Source: Porites lobata
Taxonomy: Eukaryota; Cnidaria; Anthozoa; Scleractinia; Poritidae
DNA length: 64,000 nucleotides
Reading direction: 5' to 3'
NCBI GenBank assembly: GCA_942486035.1
Contig: CALNXK010000013.1
Span: forward strand, 3,252,001-3,316,000
The position numbers and the translations under genes are program-made. Shown in pieces: positions 57,004 through 64,000 of this stretch. Within the stretch, counting starts at the first letter, position 1. The number at the start of each line of letters is the position of its first letter. The notes beneath the pieces were generated by a model that did not search any database, was not told the origin of the DNA, and saw only the letters and a list, made by a program, of their open reading frames with translations.

Positions 57004-59624
57004 GTCTGAAGGATATTAGCTACATTCTCTTAATTTATTTGTCTTATTTAATTACATTTCTAGTTTATAAATATTGTACATATTTTCCACTTGTTTATTA
57101 AGTATTTATGATTTAAACAGATGTGTAATTTTTATTTATTGTGAACTTTAGGTAACCCTTCAGTGAGAGAACTAGTTTTAGACTAGTAGTTAAGGGTTTT
57201 CCTGTCAGCATCCTATCCCAAGTAAATCAACTAAAATACATAAACAATGACTGGGTGCCATGGTATCTGGGTAAAAACTGAGTCTGCTTGCCACAGTACA
57301 CAATGCCCTCTAACAGTTACAAAAAACTTAATGGTATATGGCACCAATATCAAGTTTGCTCTGACTGCTGAATAAAAGCAAGTGAAGAAGTATTTTTTAC
57401 AGGGTTAGCCTCCATCTGATGAAAATATTTTCCCATATTCCAGCAAGAAGAATACCTGTTTACTACTCTGTCTATTGTGTGTTTTCAAATTTCTGACACT
57501 TTTTTGTCAGAATTTGTGAATATTTTACTCTTTGTCGAGGCTAACCATGAATGGATATGTTGTTAATGTTTGTATTCAGCAGTAATTTTTAATTGGAAAA
57601 AAGGCCAATTAAAAACAGAACCAAAAAGAAATGATCCCCAATGATTTTAACACTAATTTGGCTGTTGCAAACTACAATACTTGTCATGTTCATTAAAACA
57701 ATAATATTGTCAGGTTAACCCCTGCAACTTATGCTGATCTACATATTACTCAACATTGGCAGAGAGGAAGAGTGGACAGAGAAAGGACAAAGATGTCAGA
57801 GAGACTGGGTTAAGAAGTTGTGACATGAAAATCCACTAACAAAATTTGATGATAATACAGATTATTTTGTTTGTTTTTTCAAATGTCTGCAGTTTAAATT
57901 TGTGATTTGCCAGTGTAATAAAGTAGTTTGATTTGGGTTATATAAAAAACTTATTTCAGACAACTTTAATGGTTCAGACAACATGTATGAAAAATTCTGT
58001 TTGAAATCTTTTTCAAAAATACACTAAATTATAAAGGTATTCATGACAATGTCTCACTGGAAAGGCTGGACGAAACAAAACAAAAACTGAAAGATGTTCT
58101 GTCATGTTTATTACACTTAAAAAAAACAAGAAGATAAAATGTGAAAATATTTTCACATCAGTACAATAAGTGTGAATTTAATTAAAACTCTTATTAAGTA
58201 AAATGTGTTCTTTGATTAAAATTTAATATTACGCGGTTGAAAACCAAACAAATTTCACGAAACCATTCGAGCAGTTAATTAATTATAAATTAAGCTTAAG
58301 TAAATTACAAAAAACATTCATTTTTAAATACCATACAAAACATTTTATTTAACACCTTTAAGAAATGCTTCATATTTTGTGATCAAAATTGAAATGGTTA
58401 GGAAGGTTTCGAACAGGTTTTATAATAAGGCCTTGTAAGAGCAACTTGAGGCATATGTCAAAGTGAATGTTTATAGTGACAATAAGTACTCTGTTTACAC
58501 AAGAAGAAGTTTGGATACATATTCAACGTATTGAAAGACTGCAAGGTACAGTTCACTAGGTAATAAACATAACACAATAATAAAACAGAAAATAGAGGTA
58601 GACTGATTCTTTCCTGCGTCAAAAATCTATCCTAGCGTAATGGCGTATCAAATCACTGCTTTCGTAAAGGCGTTAATTCTTTTAGATTACAAGTAAACGG
58701 TCATAGATATCTTACCCAAAACTCGAACATAAAGGAAGTTTCAATCATTCGTTTAATTTCAACGTACAGACGCTATATTTCTTTGAATCTCGTAATCATG
58801 GTTAATGGTTCTCGTCGGAAATGGACAGTCCAAACAAGCTACAAGATACTCTACATTTGAATTTGTACATGTATTTAATAACATTAGAAAATTATTTTTC
58901 TTTTAGAAATTCTTACTTCTGGTGAAAAGGGGAACACGCCGGACACACCGTTGAATAAAATACACCTCAGAAAAAAAAGCAGGAAAAACCGCGAAAAGCA
59001 ATAAAATTTAAACGCTCCGCCTCTGCAACAAGTACAACAAATAGCGAATATTTCATTTTTTCTTTTCCAATTTTAAAATGATTTCTTATTTTCTTTCATG
59101 TATCAAGCTTTAAAAAACAGACTTACCGCGACTTTTGACAGAAGCTCCCTTCTTTTCCTAAAACCTTTCTTTCAAACCACAGGCTTAGGGAAGACTTTCT
59201 TTGAGAAACATGATGAAACCCTTGAAGATCGCCATCAGCTACAACCGTAGCTCTTCGTTGCGTTTGGGTCAAAAGTCGTTGTGTTTCCAAGGGGAGGAAG
59301 GATAACAAAAATACTCTGAGGGGGGTATAGAAAGTATTGAAAAAGTCAGTGTAATTAGTAAGTTTGATTTTCCCTTTTTTCCTTTTGAGAACCAATTAAG
59401 TGTTAAAGTGATCATAAAATTGGTGTAAAAATGTAGGATTTCAATGTAGGAATAATCTATTGAATACAAATGAAATAAACACGAAATTTGTAAGATGAAA
59501 AAAATTTCTCTCTAGCTCCTCCCTCGCAAAGAAAACGTGTGCGTGCAACCTCGCCAAACTGCGGGCGCATATTATATGTCCATTCATTTCTGTCTGTCCT
59601 CTTTGATTCCTTGATCTTTTCACT
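57004..59624. other. FANK1/TMEM101 head-to-head intergenic region
   Basis: The two genes diverge. Apart from the MITE at the FANK1 end, the 2.6 kb is AT-rich with no recognised gene or repeat family. A 5' non-coding FANK1 exon could be hidden here. No clear core promoter motif seen. Confidence 0.45.
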
Positions 59625-62185
59625 ATGACCACGTTAGAAAGGACTTTTCGGCTGTTGGACGCTCTGGGACTATTCATCGTCACTCGATTTCCATTTATCG
59701 AGTTATTTCTGCTTCTTATGTCCACCGGAGAACGGGCTGAAAAAGCTCCAGGGCTTAAGATAACGAGCTTCAAGGACACGTTGAAGCAAGAGTACATTCT
59801 CGTGTACTTGAATGCCGCGATCTTCTTTGTCTGTGGAACGGGAATGACCTTGGATTTCAAAAGAAGGAAATGTGGCTTTGCTGCACTTTTGCATGCAATA
59901 GTTTATACAGCGGTGACTCTTTATCAAACAGAGCGTTACTCGGAATTTTTGATTGTAAGTGCTTGAAGAACAATGGTCGTGACTTTTTGTTAGTAACTGG
60001 TGTGTAACGTGATGTTACACGATTCACTTTTAATCAAGAATATTTATGGTGTTTTTTTGGTTAAAAAAACTCTGTTGGTAGTGTTCAGTGAAAAATCGGG
60101 CTGGGTGACATGTCTGTATAAAAATGTAAATGAAAGCTAATCAAAGTTTTCATAATTTATCAAGATTATTTTCTTAACGGGTAGCACCCTGGTAATGAAT
60201 TGAGACCTTGTGAGGGTTGTGCATTATTTTACTTGTACCTCTTCTGTTTATAGAGGCATTGGATGGAAGAAACATGAAAACTATAAACCACAAACTGCAA
60301 AATCTCTTTTCCTAGCTTCAGACTTAAAACTTCAAAAGACTATATTATCCAAAGTAAAGGCAGAACAGAGTCATGAAATGTGGCTAAACAGCTCGTTTCC
60401 TCTCTTTAGGATAAAATGTGAAGTTTCTTTCAGATACCACCGCGGTCAAACGTCTAAATTGTTATTTTTGTTTTTTATTGCTAGGATTTCATTTACCAGT
60501 TAGAGAAAAATGGGCAAAGATGTATAAATCAGTTAGTCAACATAACTATCTTTCCAGAAAAATCATGAATCATGTTTGAAAATGGTGCCTATAATAACGT
60601 CAGCATCGGTTTTCAATCACTTAGAACTTTTTTAGTAAACTTTTAAAAAGTTTAGTAAACTATCAGGATGTTGATAATACCCTAAACTTTCGATAGTGAA
60701 AGTAGCAACCTTAACTTTGAAGTATTTCGCTTAACTTTTGCAAATTTCACTTGTTTGACCGCTGTGAACTTCCAGATACTGAGTATTGCTGCTTGTGAGC
60801 TGTGGGTTTATACATCTTTGTTAGGGGGTTTTAGGAGAGGGTATCATCGGGACGGTATAGCTTTGATGGTGGATGGTTAATTTTTTTCAGTTTTGACGGC
60901 TAGTGGTTAAATTTTTCGAGCTTTTGACAGTTGATGATTATCAAGTGAAATTTAGTTGAAAAGTTTAGGTTAATATTACCTTCTGTATAAGTTAATAGTA
61001 ACTTTTGTTCTGGAGAATGTCTTGACCTTTCACTTGCAAAATTTCAAAATATTTTCAGATATAAGCAAGTGTTAAGGTGATGTAGTGTCTAGTATCCAGA
61101 GAAAGTGTTTTTCGAAACATGGATACTGATTTTTCCAGTTTAGAGATTCTTCAGAAACCAGAAGTCCATTAAGATCAGCTGAAATTGCAATATTATAAAT
61201 ATCTCGAAACATTTGACGGTTAATATTTATCTGCATTTTTGATGATTGATGGCTTAAAATTACCTGTTTTGATGGCTGAGGATTAAATTTTAGGCCATTT
61301 GACGACTGATGGTTAACCTCATTGAGACCTTCTTAGGAAGGCTTACATCTGATTGAGCTTAAAGCTGGAATATAAAAAGCGCTTTACAACAAGATATAGT
61401 AGGGCTGGTCAAAACAGGTTTTGCTTTTACTGGTTTTTAATTAAACCTCAAAACATTATCATAAATCAAATTCAAGAAAACAACAGGTAATGGGGGCTTA
61501 TATCTGATGGGGCTAATAGTCAGTTGCACTGTTTTTGCTTACAGGTGAAATATAGTAAACCTGGAACGGGAAAAAATAAATCATTATGAGCGGGTGGGGG
61601 AAAGATTTCTAAACAACTTGCATCTTAATAGATTAAGCTTCTCTTTTTGAAATGATTAGAAACCAAATTTGTACTATCAAAAGATTGCAAGATAATAATT
61701 TTTTCTCTCTTTTTTCCCAGGTCAGGATGGCATTTAGAACTGCAGCTGTATGTGCTGGATATCTGTTTGTTGCTGGTGGACTCACAGACGGCAAAAAAGG
61801 TCATGCAACTGTGACACAAGCTCTGCAATTAGCTCGACAAATTCTTGCATTTTATCTGTTCTGTAATGCTTACATGGTGTGGGCGAGCGATGAGGATCGC
61901 CTTGCACATATTAAGAACATTCCTGGTGGTCAGATCATGATCATTATAGTGATTGCACTCTATGTCATTCCTGGACTCTGTATTTATGGTGGATTTGAGG
62001 CAGGTTACTTTGCACGAATTGTTGCCTGGCAACTAGTGATCATAACAGCCTTAGTGGATTTCAACACCAGGTACTGGTTCCGAAGTTCTAGCCATGTGGA
62101 GTTTTGGCATCAGATCCAGCATGCATCAAGGAATCTTTCTGTGATTGGATCATTGCTTCTTTTGGCGAGAATTAGACATTGGTAA
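59625..62185 (+). CDS. TMEM101: Transmembrane protein 101 (2 exons)
   Basis: Exons 59625-59954 and 61721-62185 join at phase 0 (ATT|GTAAGT ... CCCAG|GTC) to 264 residues; human TMEM101 has about 257. A multi-pass membrane protein of poorly known function, reported to affect NF-kB signalling when overexpressed. Seen: N-terminal 'VTRFPFIELFLLLMSTGERA' (human has a similar LTRCPFWGCFSQLMLYAERAE arrangement), several hydrophobic segments (about residues 12-32, 60-78, 83-100, 114-130, 140-160, 175-198, 205-225, 240-260), 'EDRLAHIKNIPGGQIMI' matching the conserved EDRLAYLNHLPGGELMI, and C-terminal 'HVEFWHQIQHASRN'. The ATG was chosen for family alignment. Antisense open frames over exon 1 are shadows. 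Confidence 0.92.
60801..61400. repeat. Repeat-rich stretch in TMEM101 intron
   Basis: Variants of 'ttttgacggttgatggttaa' recur about eight times between 60860 and 61320. The outer parts ('tttatacatctttgt' ... 'ggaatataaaaagcgc') resemble 10975-11070, where they are joined without the inner block, so the inner block looks like an insertion into an older dispersed repeat. Confidence 0.45.
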
Positions 62186-62414
62186 ACAGATAGTATGAAA
62201 CAGCTACATCATCAGTATTCAGAGATTCTTACTGGAAGACTGACTTCCAAGCGCCCACCCATTCGCCAGGGAATGCTGTAACAAAATGAATAGACACAAC
62301 AAGCCAAGAATTTTATTTATACCAGACACAGAAAAAAAGACATTAAAAAGGGGATGGTAAACTATTCTACAAAAATTTTCCTTTTATAAATGGTCTATGG
62401 CATTTTTTAAAGCT

Positions 62415-62840
62415 GCATACATGCAAACAGACGCAACAACTCCCGACATTGATGGGCCAACAGTGTTAGGAGTTGTCGCGTCCGTGTTGGTAGTGGTGTG
62501 CAAACGGTGCAACAATTCTCAACAATGTTGGGACCTGCAGTGCATTGTGGGAAGGATACAAGCCATAAGACTTTAGAGATCATGTGTAATGCAGATGTGT
62601 GGCCCCAACAATGTTGGAAAAGCTGTGCAAACGGTTCCAACACTGTTGCACTATGCTCTACCATCACGGAACAAAAGAAATGTTGGAAGTTTTTGACTCA
62701 AAAGTTTGACTGGTTTTAAACTTTGTGCAACAACACTCAAAAACATGCAACAGGGTGTGCAAACGGACGCAACATGTAACATCCAACATTGTTGAGAGTT
62801 GTTGGCCAACAATGTTACTTCCATTTGCAAGAGGCTTAAG
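62415..62840. repeat. Dispersed repeat rich in 'CAACAATGTTGG'
   Basis: 'catgcaaacagacgcaacaa' at the left and 'ttgttggccaacaatg' ... 'tttgcaagagg' at the right, with several 'caacattgttg' palindromes between, suggest a MITE-like element downstream of TMEM101. Open frames on both strands are repeat-derived. Confidence 0.5.
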
Positions 62841-64000
62841 AGGCTGTCCGCGTAAGAACCGATAAGGGAAATTTCGGTCTATCACGGATTGCCCTGATTT
62901 TTTCAGTGGAAGATGACTATCCTATCCCATGAAGAAATATCACATTTATTTGGACCAACTCAATTTTTTCTCTTTTTTACAGGAAGATTTTCTCGGTCAC
63001 CTAAAACTAGTCAGTTTGCCGTCGGAAGTAGTGCGATTTTGGTGAAACTTTAGGGCTCTGTCAAACCTACCTTACATAGCCGAATAATCTGATTATTTTA
63101 CACTCAAGAGTTTTAACTCTTATTAATAGTTTCAATGTTTAATGGTTGCATTCTGTGGAAAGTTGGCTGAGATATGATTTTTTGAAAATGACCTTTAATT
63201 TGCTCAGCAGGAAAAGTAATTTGCATAACTAGAGCTGAACGGTAATTTCACAAAAGTGGCACCTGACCCAGACTCAAGTCTATGATAAATCAGAAGTACT
63301 AAGACCAGTCTACTTCTTAACGCAATAAAATTTGTGGGCACTCTTCTTTGCGTGTCGTGCAAAGTTCCGTTTATGTTCCAAAATTCGCCATTTTGACAGC
63401 AAAGCTGGAATTGTAACGGGTCCGCATCTGATTGACTAATTTCCACAGCTTTAACGTTTCCAGTTATCACTAAATATCTTTAGACCCTTTAAATGTTGGA
63501 CGTTTGAAAACATGTGGAGAAAACTTAGTAATCGCTTTTCCTTGGGTCTTTTTCTTGTCGACGATGAACGTGACTTCGTTCTCGGTATGCAAATTAGCCT
63601 TAGATGCGTTGTTTCAACAAATTGACAGGAAATATAATCGTTACATTTCACATTTCTAAGGGGAAAAATAATTCTCCTTTCCACAGAAAAACACAAACCA
63701 TGACTTAGAATCCCCTTAAGGTCTGTTTTTTTTTTTTTTTTTTTTTAACGAGGAAGAAGCAGCTGAATAATATATCATGATACATGTTTGCGGCTTAAAA
63801 TAATTCAATTACTGTGGCCTGTCACGCATTCCTAAAGACGGGTGGTCGATTAGAAAACAATAGCGTTGTGTCGATCAATTCGATAATATTATCATCTTTT
63901 TTTTAAATGATAGTTATTGATAATAATATAAGAGTTCACTTGCAAGGTAATTCCTCCTGTGAGCACACGAAAATGTTTGGGCACTCTTTTTTGCGTGCCT
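62841..64000. other. TMEM101 downstream region, no gene seen
   Basis: Contains a poly-T run (about 63727-63746) and two similar 20-base phrases, 'gggcactcttctttgcgtg' near 63337 and 'gggcactcttttttgcgtg' near 63979, suggesting a repeat that runs past the window end. No coding frame supported. Confidence 0.4.

Noticed and set aside
59441..59927. Antisense open frames of 139 and 74 codons over TMEM101 exon 1
   Set aside because: Shadows of the TMEM101 coding exon, which has clear family motifs on the plus strand.

Overview
The window is animal nuclear DNA. It is AT-rich, its genes are split by GT-AG introns, their products are close to vertebrate proteins, and the spaces between are packed with short inverted-repeat transposons, tRNA-derived SINEs and non-LTR retrotransposon remains. 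The gene structures and several repeat families (for example the pair at 10631-10923 and 18925-19164) look anthozoan, most likely a stony coral. That taxonomic call rests on recognition, not on a search.

Five conserved genes could be rebuilt exon by exon with phase-consistent splice junctions. From left to right they are PPP1R2 (protein phosphatase inhibitor 2, +, 1914-6925), GCAT (mitochondrial glycine C-acetyltransferase, -, 11585-23893, 12 exons), BET1 (ER-Golgi Qc-SNARE, +, 26799-30411), FANK1 (fibronectin III plus ankyrin protein, -, 51535-56822) and TMEM101 (multi-pass membrane protein, +, 59625-62185). They are unrelated housekeeping or cell-biology genes and not an operon. GCAT and BET1 lie head to head. 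About 2.6 kb of the 2.9 kb between their start codons is one insertion bounded by 66-bp inverted repeats; without it the shared promoter would be about 0.3 kb.

The most unusual region is 30.3-47.3 kb, a tandem array directly downstream of BET1. Each unit carries one intact single-exon gene for a small basic protein of 103-117 residues that I do not recognise (four copies, at 33801, 36084, 42077 and 46748). Downstream of the first three copies lie decayed copies of the BET1 last exon and 3' UTR, six in all. The unit therefore seems to have arisen by duplicating a block running from the BET1 3' end through the novel gene, and the novel genes probably use the BET1-derived polyadenylation signal. 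Later insertions (a CR1/L2-like LINE, another LINE 3' end, and several MITEs) can be dated by comparing filled and empty sites between units.

The remaining sequence is mostly introns and intergenic DNA colonised by MITEs. Two groups stand out from their target-site duplications. One group, with TAG...CTA termini and 9-bp duplications, includes an 80-bp perfect palindrome with no internal sequence. The other, with GGGCC/GGGGCC termini and TAA duplications, looks Harbinger-like. One of the 9-bp group lies against a GCAT splice donor. Coordinates of repeats without a visible target duplication are approximate.
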